Assembly: GCA_032027125.1 (NCBI GenBank)
Contig: JAVSMQ010000001.1
Span: 3,396,198-3,460,197 of the forward strand
DNA from: JANJTB01 sp032027125
Lineage (GTDB): Bacteria > Bacteroidota > Ignavibacteria > Kapaibacteriales > UBA2268
Length of the DNA: 64,000 bases
Direction of reading: 5' to 3'
The notes under the pieces were generated by a model. That model ran no database searches and was not told where the DNA came from. It saw only the letters and a list, made by a program, of their open reading frames with translations. This document shows, one piece after another, positions 35,353-44,889 of this stretch (position 1 is its first letter; the number at the start of each line of letters is the position of its first letter). The position numbers and the translations under genes were made by a program.

Positions 35353-36744
35353 TTAAGCTATTCTTTGAGCATTATAAAGCATAAGTCTTTTGCAATAGTT
35401 TATTGAGTTTGTGATTGTTTTAACAGATTCATAAATTGTATCGGTATCAAAATTTTCTGAGGCAGTTGAAATATGCCCTATTAAATCAGAAAATGCTTCA
35501 ATACCGCTGTTATCAGCTAATTTGACGAAATCATTCAGAATATTTTCAACTGTATTAAAATCAGATATATTTAGTATAGAAGAAATATTCCTTTTGTGAA
35601 ATTTATCATAATCATTCAGGAACTTTGACAATTTTCTATTATCAATTGATTCAACGAGATTTTTCGCAATCAGCATATTAACATCAGAATCCAGCAGTTC
35701 CGTAATATCCATATCACTTAAATACTCCGAATATTCAAGAAATTTGCTTATACAATTCATCAATTCACAGCTGTCTAAAGGATATGTAAGAAAATCATCG
35801 AAAATCTCCTCATTTTTCAGTTCATCCGATTCAACTGATGAAGGAGTAATTGCGATAAAATTAGTTTTAGGCAGTAAAAAACTATTTTTTAAAATTTTGG
35901 CATTCTCCAGAGAATCATCTAATGACGATTCGATTCCCAAGAATACTAAATCGAAATCATTATTCATTGTTTTTACTTCTTCGATGTCGCGTGCCTCCTG
36001 AATATTGAAGTTCTGAGCAGCAAGACATGATTTAATAAATTCTCGGTTTCTTTCCAATCCATCAATAATCAGAATATCAGCCGATTTGTATTGATAGATA
36101 AATTCGTCTAAACAAGCATCATTGAATTCAATTTCAAGGGTTTTTATTTTCTTGAAATCAATTGTAAATACCCACTTGCCATCCGGAATCCTTTCAGAAG
36201 TTAAAGTACTGCCGAACCTGCTGATGAGTTGTCGGATTGAATTTAATTCAAAGATAATAGTATCTTCAATTCGGTTTCCATCACTGTCATACTTATTACG
36301 AAAACCGGATCTAACATCTGGATTTTCTGATTTTATTTCGTCTGCTATAATGGTAAATCTTAAATCAACAAGATTATTACCCATACCATAAGTCAATTCG
36401 GCATCTATATGAACAGAACTGCAGGAATATAATTTACCGGTATTTGTAATCAATTTTGAAAGGATATTTTGTAATAATTCTTTGTCAAATTCAATCAATT
36501 CAGGAAAATGCTTGTGTACATTTGTGTTTAATTTGATATTTTTTTCAGAAGTTGTTAGGGTTAGTTGTTTTTCAATCTCGCCAAGTAAACCTCTAACGCA
36601 TACAGGTTCAGGATTTAAACTGAAATGTTCCGCAACTGTTTCTTTACTACCTAATCCAAATTTGAACAATTTATCATAATCAAATATACCATTAGATTTA
36701 ATAGCTGTTTTTTCGAGTTTATTATAAGTTTCTGGGATTGCCAT
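35353..36744 (-). CDS. Degenerate hybrid-kinase-like protein (pseudo-HATPase, pseudo-receiver, HPt-like end)
   Basis: 463 aa, soluble. Residues about 45-205 follow a histidine-kinase ATPase domain (VRGLLGEIEKQLTLTTSEKNIKLNTN, FDKELLQNILSKLITNTGKLY) but lack the DxGxG and GxGxG nucleotide boxes, and no H-box precedes it. Residues about 225-345 follow a receiver domain: ILIIDGLERNREFIKSCLAA, then DLVFLGIESS where the phosphoryl Asp is replaced by Gly, then FIAITPSS and FLTYPLD where the usual Lys is Tyr. The last 100 residues look like a helical HPt domain without the His. It cannot be an ordinary phosphorelay enzyme; a scaffold or decoy is possible. It stands alone with an AT-rich upstream region. 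Confidence 0.6.
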   Translation of the reverse strand: MAIPETYNKLEKTAIKSNGIFDYDKLFKFGLGSKETVAEHFSLNPEPVCVRGLLGEIEKQLTLTTSEKNIKLNTNVHKHFPELIEFDKELLQNILSKLITNTGKLYSCSSVHIDAELTYGMGNNLVDLRFTIIADEIKSENPDVRSGFRNKYDSDGNRIEDTIIFELNSIRQLISRFGSTLTSERIPDGKWVFTIDFKKIKTLEIEFNDACLDEFIYQYKSADILIIDGLERNREFIKSCLAAQNFNIQEARDIEEVKTMNNDFDLVFLGIESSLDDSLENAKILKNSFLLPKTNFIAITPSSVESDELKNEEIFDDFLTYPLDSCELMNCISKFLEYSEYLSDMDITELLDSDVNMLIAKNLVESIDNRKLSKFLNDYDKFHKRNISSILNISDFNTVENILNDFVKLADNSGIEAFSDLIGHISTASENFDTDTIYESVKTITNSINYCKRLMLYNAQRIA

Positions 36745-37127
36745 TCATTTACCGGGTCAAGATTCTATAGTTTTCTAAAATTTGTACGTTATAAAAATGA
36801 AAAATAATCAATAATCAACTGAAATATCTAAGTACAAATACTTGATTTCGTTCTTGAATCAAATTAGAATTCTATTATTAACAAAAATAATAATTTTTAT
36901 AAAATGGGTTATATATCTATTAAATCAATTGATTCATTAAAATAACAATTCTGAATTTTCAAGTGAATTTATATAAAAGATGAATTAATTTCTCCAAAAC
37001 TTATGCTTTCTAATAAATATTTGAAATGATTTTTTGAATTTTGGAAAAACTAAATCAAATTTGTAATTATCATACGTTTGTTTCGTCAAATAACTAAAAA
37101 ATGGAAGTTATCAGGAATTCATATTAA
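36745..37127. other. Divergent AT-rich intergenic region
   Basis: 383 nt between divergent genes. TACGTTTG at 37073-37080 and CAAAAATA at 36882-36889 match the TAnnTTTG box on the plus and minus strands respectively, but neither has a well-placed TTG. Nothing else is seen. Confidence 0.3.
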
Positions 37128-37808
37128 ATGTCAAAAATGAACCATAAAAGTGTAATTATATTGATTTTGGCTGTATTTCTTCTCTTAAGTGAAGCGGATT
37201 CACAATTGCAGGGAAGTGCTGTTAAGTTGGGACGTGTCAAATATTCGGGCGGGGGAGACTGGTACAATGACCCTTCTGCCGAACCGCAGCTTTTGACTTT
37301 TATACGTAAAAATACAAATATAAATGTTGACCCTCAGTATGAGTTTGTTGATTTAGGTACTGACAATATTTTTTATTATCCTGTATTATTCCTGACCGGG
37401 CATGGTAATCTGAACTTTACAGACAGTGAAGTCCGCAGACTTAGAGCATATTTGCAGAATGGCGGCTTTTTATATGTGGATGATGATTATGGTTTGGATG
37501 CCTATATTCGAAGAGAAATGAAGAAAGTGTTTCCACAGCAGGAATTTGCTGAATTACCTTATTCACATGGAATTTACAGCTCACAATACTCATTTTCTAA
37601 CGGTACACCTAAGATACACGAACATAACAACAAACCTCCACAGACCTTCGGACTATTTTACGAAGGCAGGCTTTGTGTTTTATATACATTTGAATCCAAT
37701 CCAAGTGACGGATGGCCCGAGCAGGATGTGCATAAATTAGAGCCTGAAAAAAGGCTGTCGGCTTTAAAATTCGGAACCAACATTGTTGTTTGGGCTTTGA
37801 CTAACTGA
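37128..37808 (+). CDS. DUF4159 domain-containing secreted protein
   Basis: 226 aa with a signal peptide (KSVIILILAVFLLLSEADSQ). The body fits DUF4159: VKLGRVKYSGGGDWYNDPSAEPQLLTFIRKNTNINV, VLFLTGHGNLNFTDSEVRRLRAYLQNGGFLYVDDDYGLD, and WPEQDVHKLEPEKRLSALKFGTNIVVWALTN. The fold resembles class I glutamine amidotransferase-like domains, but no catalytic Cys-His pair is evident and function is not established. It lies 13 nt upstream of the DUF4175 gene; the two commonly occur together, sometimes with MoxR and von Willebrand factor A genes, which are not seen here. Confidence 0.8.
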   Translation: MSKMNHKSVIILILAVFLLLSEADSQLQGSAVKLGRVKYSGGGDWYNDPSAEPQLLTFIRKNTNINVDPQYEFVDLGTDNIFYYPVLFLTGHGNLNFTDSEVRRLRAYLQNGGFLYVDDDYGLDAYIRREMKKVFPQQEFAELPYSHGIYSSQYSFSNGTPKIHEHNNKPPQTFGLFYEGRLCVLYTFESNPSDGWPEQDVHKLEPEKRLSALKFGTNIVVWALTN

Positions 37809-37821
37809 TGTGTGAAAAATA

Positions 37822-40800
37822 ATGCAAAATACAGATAACTCATATAAATTATTATTGGAAAAAATTCACTCTACGCGACGTAAAGAGAATTTACTTAACC
37901 TTAGTTCGGAATCCCTAAAAGTGCTTACTGTTACATGCTTGGCAATACTTCTGGCAGGTTTAACCGAATCAATTGCCCACGGGGACACAACATTCAGAAC
38001 CATACTTGCCGGTTTTATCTTTGCCGGTTTTGTTGTATCATTTGGTATGTTCGTATTTCCGGCTATGCTGAGAATTTTCGGGGTTAAAACTTCATATAAT
38101 GACAATAGTATGGCACTCCGTATAGGCGACCATTTTCCTGATATCAAAGATAATCTTGGTAATGCAATGCAATTAATCCCTATATCAAGAAATCCCGGCG
38201 GTATGTCGGGGAATCTGGCTATTGCCGCATTTGAAGAAATTGCAGGTAAGGTCAGCGGTAGAAATTTTGATGAAATAATTAAATATGATGATTTAAAACG
38301 CTCAACTTTGTATTTTGTAATAGCACTAATGTTTCTGGGTTTTGCCAATGTCATTTTCCCCAATTCATTCGGGTCAGCACTAAGCCGTGTTGCTCAATTC
38401 CGTACTTCATACCTGCCTCCTGTACCTTATACCCTGACAATTCAGCCGCTTGTTAAGAGTGTATTACGCGGGGAGAAAATTACAATTACAGTAAAAGCCG
38501 AAGGAGCAGTTCCTGATAAAATTTCTCTATTTATCAAGGAAGGGCTTCAGGAAGAATATGATGAAATAAAGCTGAAACTAAACGGCAACAATGATTATCA
38601 GTATGAAATAAACTCTCTGAAAAGTTCGATTACCTTTTATGCAAAATCCGATTGGTTTGGTGAAGCCGTAATGACTAAACACGGCAAAATTACCGTTATT
38701 GACAAACCAATTATCAAATCAATTACAGGAAAATTAACCTATCCATCGTATGCAAAGCAGTCAACTTCATTTTTTAATGAACAAAATGGCGACTTTACAG
38801 CTCTCGTAGGTTCTAAAACTGATTTAAATATAATTTCAAATAAAGAATTATCCTCAGCTAATATTGTGTTTGTAACTAAACAAATGGTTTCTGACAGCAC
38901 AACAGCAAAAGTTGACACAATCCGTTATAAACTTAAAATTGCAGGGAAAAGGGCAGAGGGCGGATTCAGAATATCTAATTCAGGAAATTACTTTATTGAA
39001 TTATTTGATAAAGAAAGTGAAAAGAACGAAAATCCGATTATCTATTCCGTTATTTCAGTTCGCGATGCATACCCTTCAATAAAACTTATTGAACCAGTGA
39101 CTGATGCAGAGATAAGCTCCAATGCTCTGCTGCCGGTCAAAGTATTTATTTCGGATGATTTCGGTTTGTCAAAATTGAAACTTTTCTACAGACTTGCAAA
39201 AAGTCCCTATTCTGCACCTGACGAAAAATTCAGTTCTTATGATATAAAATTCAGTTCAAATGAACTAAGTTTTGAAGTTCCGTATATTTGGGATTTAAAC
39301 AAAAATGGAATAATGCCGGAAGATATTTTTGAATTCTATCTTGAAGTATCTGATAATGATATAGTTAACGGTCCAAAAACTGCTAAAACACAGACTTTGA
39401 CAGTCCGGCTACCGTCATTGGACGAAGTTCAACGGGAAAGTGAATTAGTACAGGAAAAGGTCGAAAAGGAACTTGAGAAAATTATGAAAGAAGCACTTGA
39501 AGTCAAAAAAGACCTCGAAGAACTTAATCGTGATTTACTCAAAGAAAAGAATAAATTAAAGGAACCTGACTGGAAGCAAAAGAAAAAAGCTGAAGACATA
39601 TCAAAAAAACAAGATGAATTAAAACAGAAAATGACTGATATGGCAAAAACTCTTGAAGATGCAACCGAGAAACTTCAGGAAAATCAAATGATATCTCCCG
39701 AAACTTTAGAAAAATACAAAGAATTACAGAATCTTATGAAACAGGTTGATTCGCCTGAGCTTCGCAGTATGCAGGAGAAGATGCAGGAAGCAATGAAAAA
39801 AATGAATCAGGAACAGCTTCAGAAAGCGATGGAGCAGTTTAAATTTAATGACGAACAGTTCCGTAAGAGTATTGAACGCTCAATGAAAATTCTTAAGAGA
39901 CTTCAGGCTGAACAAAAAACCGATGCACTGCGAAAGAGAGCGGAAGAACTTGCTAAACAGCAGGATGATTTGGCTGAAGAAACCAAAAATGCAAACAAAA
40001 ATGATAAAAACAAACAGAATGATTTAGCAAAAAGACAGGAAAAAATTCAAAAAGAATTAAATAATATAGAAAAAGAGCTTAAAGAACTTGAAAATTTGAT
40101 GAAGGATATAGGCGAACAGGAAATGCCTATGGATGAACTTCAAAAAGCTATGGATGATCTGAACCCGCCTGAAACAAATCAGGAAATGGATAAATCGGAA
40201 GAAAATATGCAGTCAGGTGAAATGCAGAAATCATCCAAAAATCAGAAAAAAGCTTCCGACAATCTTAAAAAATTTGCAAAACAAATGCAGAAAATGAAAG
40301 ATGGAATGCAGCAGCAAAATGCACAGGAAGCAATTGATAAAATGGAAAAATATGTTTCTGATTTACTTGAATTATCCAAAAAGCAGGAAAACGTAAAAAA
40401 TAATACTGCTAAATCTGATTATAATTCAACTAAACTTCCACAGTTTGCCCAGCAGCAGGCTGAACTATTTGAATCTTTGATGAGTGTTGCACAGTCTATG
40501 GCTGCTTTATCCGAGAAAAGTTTTGCTATTACACCTGAAATGGCTAATGAAATATCAACAGCCATGAAGGAAATGCGAAACTCAGTCGAAACTATGGCTG
40601 ACAGGAATACAAGTAAATCGGCTCAGTCTCAGAGCGGGGCAATGGGTGCTATGAATCGTGCTGCTTCTCAAATGCAGGATATGATGTCTGCAATGAAGGC
40701 GCAGCAAAACGGTTCTTGTAATAATCCGGGCGGAGAAGGCGGAGGCAGCGGACAGGGCAGTACTCCCGGTATGAGTATGTCGCAAAAAATGCAGGAAATT

Positions 40801-41337
40801 GCCGCACAACAGCAAGCAATAAATCAGGCAATGCAGCAGATGATGCAGGGCGGTAAAGGCGGCGGCGGTCAGTCATCGTTAGAAAAACAGGCTGAAATGG
40901 GACGTCTTGCCGATAAACAGGGCGGAGCTCAAAAATCACTTGAAGAACTTGCAAAAGAACAAAAAGAAATCGGCGGCGGCGATAATCAAAAACTTGGTGA
41001 ACTTGATAAAATTGCCAAGGAAATGAAAGAGATTATGAGTGATATGAAAGTAAATGGTGTTACTCCGGAAAATATGCGGAAGCAGGAGCATATACTTTCA
41101 AGATTACTTGATGCTACTCGTTCAGTTCATGACCGCGATTATGAAAAAGACCGCGAAGGTAAATCTGCTGAGAATCTTTTCAAACAAAGTCCGGGAGCAA
41201 TTGATTTGTCAACTCAGGAAGGCAGAGAAAAAGCACTCAAAGATATGATGAGAGCTAATCAACGCGGCTATACAAAAGATTACGAAAATCTTATTCGCAC
41301 ATATTTTGAATCATTACGAAATTCTTCGGATAAATAA
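37822..41337 (+). CDS. DUF4175 family membrane protein with a very long coiled coil
   Basis: 1171 aa. Three hydrophobic segments lie in the first 190 residues (TVTCLAILLAGLTESI, TILAGFIFAGFVVSFGMFVF, TLYFVIALMFLGFANVIF). A periplasmic-type beta-rich region follows (about 200-530: RGEKITITVKAEGAVPDKI, DAYPSIKLIEPVTDAEI). From about 535 to the end is a charged coiled coil rich in Lys, Glu, Gln and Met, broken by a Gly/Gln/Met-rich stretch at about 970-1020. No enzyme motif is seen. It follows DUF4159 by 13 nt and its stop is almost joined to the next gene's start. The likely role is a large envelope scaffold. Confidence 0.78.
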   Translation: MQNTDNSYKLLLEKIHSTRRKENLLNLSSESLKVLTVTCLAILLAGLTESIAHGDTTFRTILAGFIFAGFVVSFGMFVFPAMLRIFGVKTSYNDNSMALRIGDHFPDIKDNLGNAMQLIPISRNPGGMSGNLAIAAFEEIAGKVSGRNFDEIIKYDDLKRSTLYFVIALMFLGFANVIFPNSFGSALSRVAQFRTSYLPPVPYTLTIQPLVKSVLRGEKITITVKAEGAVPDKISLFIKEGLQEEYDEIKLKLNGNNDYQYEINSLKSSITFYAKSDWFGEAVMTKHGKITVIDKPIIKSITGKLTYPSYAKQSTSFFNEQNGDFTALVGSKTDLNIISNKELSSANIVFVTKQMVSDSTTAKVDTIRYKLKIAGKRAEGGFRISNSGNYFIELFDKESEKNENPIIYSVISVRDAYPSIKLIEPVTDAEISSNALLPVKVFISDDFGLSKLKLFYRLAKSPYSAPDEKFSSYDIKFSSNELSFEVPYIWDLNKNGIMPEDIFEFYLEVSDNDIVNGPKTAKTQTLTVRLPSLDEVQRESELVQEKVEKELEKIMKEALEVKKDLEELNRDLLKEKNKLKEPDWKQKKKAEDISKKQDELKQKMTDMAKTLEDATEKLQENQMISPETLEKYKELQNLMKQVDSPELRSMQEKMQEAMKKMNQEQLQKAMEQFKFNDEQFRKSIERSMKILKRLQAEQKTDALRKRAEELAKQQDDLAEETKNANKNDKNKQNDLAKRQEKIQKELNNIEKELKELENLMKDIGEQEMPMDELQKAMDDLNPPETNQEMDKSEENMQSGEMQKSSKNQKKASDNLKKFAKQMQKMKDGMQQQNAQEAIDKMEKYVSDLLELSKKQENVKNNTAKSDYNSTKLPQFAQQQAELFESLMSVAQSMAALSEKSFAITPEMANEISTAMKEMRNSVETMADRNTSKSAQSQSGAMGAMNRAASQMQDMMSAMKAQQNGSCNNPGGEGGGSGQGSTPGMSMSQKMQEIAAQQQAINQAMQQMMQGGKGGGGQSSLEKQAEMGRLADKQGGAQKSLEELAKEQKEIGGGDNQKLGELDKIAKEMKEIMSDMKVNGVTPENMRKQEHILSRLLDATRSVHDRDYEKDREGKSAENLFKQSPGAIDLSTQEGREKALKDMMRANQRGYTKDYENLIRTYFESLRNSSDK

Positions 41338-41338
41338 A

Positions 41339-42119
41339 ATGAGCAGAACCATTGCCATTTTGACAGATTTCGGTTATCAGGATAATTACGCCGGTATTAT
41401 GAAAGGGGTTATCCGAACTATCAGCCCCTTTGCCGACATAATTGATATTAACCATGGAATTCCACTTGGTGACATAAAAGTTGCATCTATAAACCTTGAA
41501 TCGTCTTATGCATACTACCCGAGAAACACTATATTTTTATGTGTTGTTGATCCGGGTGTTGGAAGCAGCCGCCGGGCAATAGCCGTTGAAGCGGACGGTC
41601 GCTTTTTTGTAGCTCCGGATAATGGTTTACTTACACCAATATTAAATAAAGGCAAAGTTTTTCAGGCTGTTTCCTTGACAAATACAAATTATCATCTGTA
41701 TAATCCTTCACACACATTTCATGGACGTGACATTTTTGCACCAGTAGCAGCCCATATTTCTATGAAAGTTGAACTACATGAACTTGGTGAGTTAATTGAT
41801 ATAGCTTCCCTTGTCACATTAGACAATGATTCAAAAACTGTGAATGGAGATTTTCAGGGGCAAATTATTCATAATGATATATATGGAAACTCGATTACCG
41901 ATATAACTGCCGATTGGGCAGACAAAAAAAAAAGAAGTAAAGATCTTAGTTGCAGGGTTTGAAATTAACGGGCTTTCAGATACTTTCTCAAATGTTGAGC
42001 CGGGGCGGATGCTTGCATATAAGGGAAGTTCAGGATATATTGAAATAGCTGTCAATATGGGAAAAGCAAGTGATTTAATCGGTAAGGGAAGTAAGGTTAG
42101 GATTATATTTGATGACTGA
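41339..42119 (+). pseudogene. SAM hydroxide adenosyltransferase (DUF62) interrupted by a frameshift at A10
   Basis: The family hydrolyses S-adenosylmethionine to adenosine and methionine. The first frame (41339-41962) gives MSRTIAILTDFGYQDNYAGIMKGVI, ADIIDINHGI, VVDPGVGSSRRAI, FVAPDNGLLTPIL and TFHGRDIFAPVAAHIS, all family motifs. It then breaks at a run of ten A (41924-41933). One A fewer continues as ADKKKEVKILVAGFEINGLSD, YKGSSGYIEIAVNMGKA and ends at 42119, the normal length and normal C-terminal domain. So the true gene is almost certainly continuous, with either a homopolymer sequencing error, slippage, or a recent mutation. Start is 1 nt after the DUF4175 stop. Confidence 0.8.
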
Positions 42120-42157
42120 TTGAAATAATTTTTAAAAAAATGGATTCAGGAAACTAA

Positions 42158-42784
42158 TTGAACGAACATGTTTATATTGAAAGAATCATAAGAAGCAGGC
42201 TCCCCGGCAACTGCCTTCTGATTCTGTCGAACGGAGATAATGTTATTTCACCGTTAGATGCTCTTATGATGTTAGGATTGAATAAGGGCAGCAATTTCAC
42301 AGAAAATCATAAGGAAGATATTCAGAAAATCGCCAATAGTATCAAAATTAAAAGTTATTCTATGAAACTCGCAGCCGGATATGCAAGGTCGGAATTTCAA
42401 ATCCGACAAAAGCTTAAACAAAAAGAGTATTCAAAAGATCTTATTGATCAGACGATTATTTGGCTCACAAAAATGAATTTGATTGATGATAAAAGATTTT
42501 CCGAAAATTTCGTACGATACGGTATCCAAAAGAAGTGGGGTATAAACAAAGTCAAACGTGAATTGGATAAAAGAGGTGTAGATTTATTAACTTACAAGGA
42601 TATTTTGGATGATTTTTTTGAAAATACCGACCAATTAAAAACAGCACTTGAGGTTACTGCTAAAAAAATGCATCTTATGAGAAACAAACCAAAAGATAAG
42701 CAAAAAGATGCATTATTCAGACATTTAATATTAAAAGGCTTCGATTACGATATAATTAAAAAAGTAATCTACGAAATATTTTGA
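42158..42784 (+). CDS. recX: Regulatory protein RecX
   Basis: Inhibitor or modulator of RecA filaments. 208 aa with the three-helix repeats of RecX: KLAAGYARSEFQIRQKLKQKEYSKDLIDQTIIWLTKMNLIDDKRFSENFVRYGIQKKWGINKVKRELDKRGV, then a third repeat ending in LILKGFDYDIIKKVIYEIF. The start is TTG with AGGA about 7 nt upstream. recA is not in the window. It may be cotranscribed with the SAM-hydrolase gene, from which it is 38 nt away. Confidence 0.85.
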   Translation: MNEHVYIERIIRSRLPGNCLLILSNGDNVISPLDALMMLGLNKGSNFTENHKEDIQKIANSIKIKSYSMKLAAGYARSEFQIRQKLKQKEYSKDLIDQTIIWLTKMNLIDDKRFSENFVRYGIQKKWGINKVKRELDKRGVDLLTYKDILDDFFENTDQLKTALEVTAKKMHLMRNKPKDKQKDALFRHLILKGFDYDIIKKVIYEIF

Positions 42785-42810
42785 TTTTACAAAAAAAAAA
42801 GTTAATTTTG
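42781..42810 (+). promoter_or_regulatory. Candidate promoter of the PAS histidine kinase
   Basis: TTG (42781-42783), 19 nt, TAATTTTG (42803-42810). It lies 34 nt before the ATG at 42845 and overlaps the last codon of recX. Confidence 0.45.
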
Positions 42811-42844
42811 AATATAGAAAATTTAAATTATCAAAATTCAATTG

Positions 42845-44758
42845 ATGCAGGAATCATTAAAATACTTTGAAACATCTTTCGACTTGTTTACAAGTCCTTT
42901 TATAATAATAAGCTTAGATGATGAAAAGAATAGTGCGGATAAAATCAGCACCTGTTTATATTACAATAACGCATTCAGAATTGAATTTCTTGATTCCGAA
43001 ATATTTAATTCGACGGACCAAATTGCTGACCAAATTGTTAATTTTATCAATCCTGTTTCAAATAATGATAGAATTAATTGCATAATAAAATTTAGTAAGA
43101 ATTCAGATTTGGATTTGGTTTGCAGACTATCAGGGGTTAAATCAGCTAATAACATTCTATCAGTTACTTTAGAACCTCTCACCAAATTCGACAGTTCATC
43201 ATGGAATAATCTGTATTCAAATAATTCTGTTATAGTGTATTCCACAAAACCAGAAGGTGACTATGCTTTTAACTTTATTTCAGATAATGTCAGTGAAATA
43301 TTGGGATTTAAGTCAAATGAATTTATCCGTGGCAACGATTTCTGGGATTCACTTATAGAGCCAGGGTACAAAAATTATGTTGTTAATTCTTTGAGAAGTA
43401 TTGAACTTACAAACGAAGTAAATATGATTTACCCTTTGCGTAATTTTGACGGAGATTATAAGTGGTTTGAAGAAAGGGCAAAACTTATAAGAAACAATGA
43501 TGGTACTGCCAAAGAAATAATTGGAATGGTCATTAATGTAAATGAACAGAAACTTTCCTTCGACAATTTAAAGAAAACAGTTGAGGAACTTAAGACTGTA
43601 ATCAATACTATTCCGGGTTTAATATTAGTTTTAGATACCGAATTACGGGTTATGAATTATAGTGACAGCATTTTTAATATAATTCCGGACAAATCGGGCA
43701 AGGATATAAAGGGATTACAACTCAGTGAGTTGCTGCCAATTTTATACGATAGTTTATCCGGTGAATTAGAGGAAGCGATTAATCTGAATAAATCCTGCAA
43801 AAGAGTCACTACAGCCGAAGAAGCTATATATTTAAATGACAGTTATAACATTTTGATAAATCCGATTAAGGGTGATTCAGGGAGAGCTTGGGGTTTATTG
43901 GTTGTTATGTTTAACATCACAGACTTTGTTGCAAAAGAAAAGGAACTACAAAATCTTATACTTTCTTTGAAAAATGCAAGAAAAACTGAGGTTGAAAATA
44001 ACGAAAAAATTAGTTCGCTGATTAATGAATTGCAGGATTCGAGACAAAATCTGATTGAAACCAACAATCAGAAGGATAAATTCTTTTCTATTATTGCTCA
44101 TGATTTACGTACACCGTTAAGAGGATTTATGCAGCTTACTCAAATTCTTTCTTCAGAAATAGACAAGATGTTACCTGAAGAGGTTTTAGAACTTACCGGC
44201 ACAATGTATGAATCATCACAAAATATTTACAAATTGCTTGAGAATCTTCTGGATTGGTCGAAAATTCAGCGTGGTATTATTGATTACAGTCCAATTACAA
44301 TGCAACTATCTACTTTGGTAATGATGAATTTGGATTTGATGATGCCGACATCTAAACAAAAGAGAATTTTGATGATAAATGACGTTCCAAATGACTTGCT
44401 TGTATTTACAGATGTTAACATCATAAATACTATTATTCGCAATCTGATTACAAATGCAATAAAATTTTCATTCTTTGATAGTAATATAAAAATTTCTGCC
44501 CAAAAAATAAATCCTGATTTTATTGAAATGTGTGTTAGTGATGAAGGTGTTGGAATGGATGAAGAAACAATTAAGCGGCTTTTTAAAGTTGACACACAAA
44601 TAACATCAAAGGGCACTAACGATGAAACCGGTACCGGACTTGGACTGATTCTTTGTAAAGAGTTGGTTGAGATAAATGGCGGTATAATCAGAGTTGAAAG
44701 CAGTCCCGGCAAAGGCTCGGATTTCTTTTTTACAGTTCCTGTTAGAGATTTGAGATAA
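42845..44758 (+). CDS. PAS-domain sensor histidine kinase
   Basis: About 637 aa, soluble with no membrane helix, so it senses a cytoplasmic signal. The ATG at 42845 is preferred to the adjoining TTG at 42842. A weak N-terminal region (1-125) is followed by PAS domains at about 130-245 (FISDNVSEILGFKSNEF, LRNFDGDYKWFEERAKLI) and 250-370 (INTIPGLILVLDTELRVMNYSD), a coiled coil, H-box IAHDLRTPLRGF with the phosphorylated His near 418, N-box NLITNAIKF, G1 DEGVGM and G2 GTGLGL. No response regulator is adjacent (orphan kinase). Confidence 0.88.
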   Translation: MQESLKYFETSFDLFTSPFIIISLDDEKNSADKISTCLYYNNAFRIEFLDSEIFNSTDQIADQIVNFINPVSNNDRINCIIKFSKNSDLDLVCRLSGVKSANNILSVTLEPLTKFDSSSWNNLYSNNSVIVYSTKPEGDYAFNFISDNVSEILGFKSNEFIRGNDFWDSLIEPGYKNYVVNSLRSIELTNEVNMIYPLRNFDGDYKWFEERAKLIRNNDGTAKEIIGMVINVNEQKLSFDNLKKTVEELKTVINTIPGLILVLDTELRVMNYSDSIFNIIPDKSGKDIKGLQLSELLPILYDSLSGELEEAINLNKSCKRVTTAEEAIYLNDSYNILINPIKGDSGRAWGLLVVMFNITDFVAKEKELQNLILSLKNARKTEVENNEKISSLINELQDSRQNLIETNNQKDKFFSIIAHDLRTPLRGFMQLTQILSSEIDKMLPEEVLELTGTMYESSQNIYKLLENLLDWSKIQRGIIDYSPITMQLSTLVMMNLDLMMPTSKQKRILMINDVPNDLLVFTDVNIINTIIRNLITNAIKFSFFDSNIKISAQKINPDFIEMCVSDEGVGMDEETIKRLFKVDTQITSKGTNDETGTGLGLILCKELVEINGGIIRVESSPGKGSDFFFTVPVRDLR

Positions 44759-44799
44759 TAATATTTCTGAAATCTTTTTAACACATCCCAATTTTTTAT

Positions 44800-44842
44800 A
44801 AAATTATAATAATAANAATTATAATAATAATAATAATTACTT
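44800..44842. repeat. AAT/ATT microsatellite with one undetermined base
   Basis: A run of (ATA/AAT) triplets with an N at 44816, in the 130-nt gap before purD. The ambiguous base suggests slippage or mixed reads in the assembly. Confidence 0.8.
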
Positions 44843-44889
44843 TTGCTTAAAGTTGATTGTAATGTTATTAAATATTGGATATGCATTAA

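Noticed and set aside
37866..38363. 165-codon minus-strand ORF within the DUF4175 gene
   Set aside because: It lies opposite a clear membrane and beta-domain coding frame and matches no family pattern.
44284..44886. 200-codon minus-strand ORF crossing the N at 44816
   Set aside because: It opposes the kinase ATPase domain and starts in a microsatellite that yields runs of Tyr.
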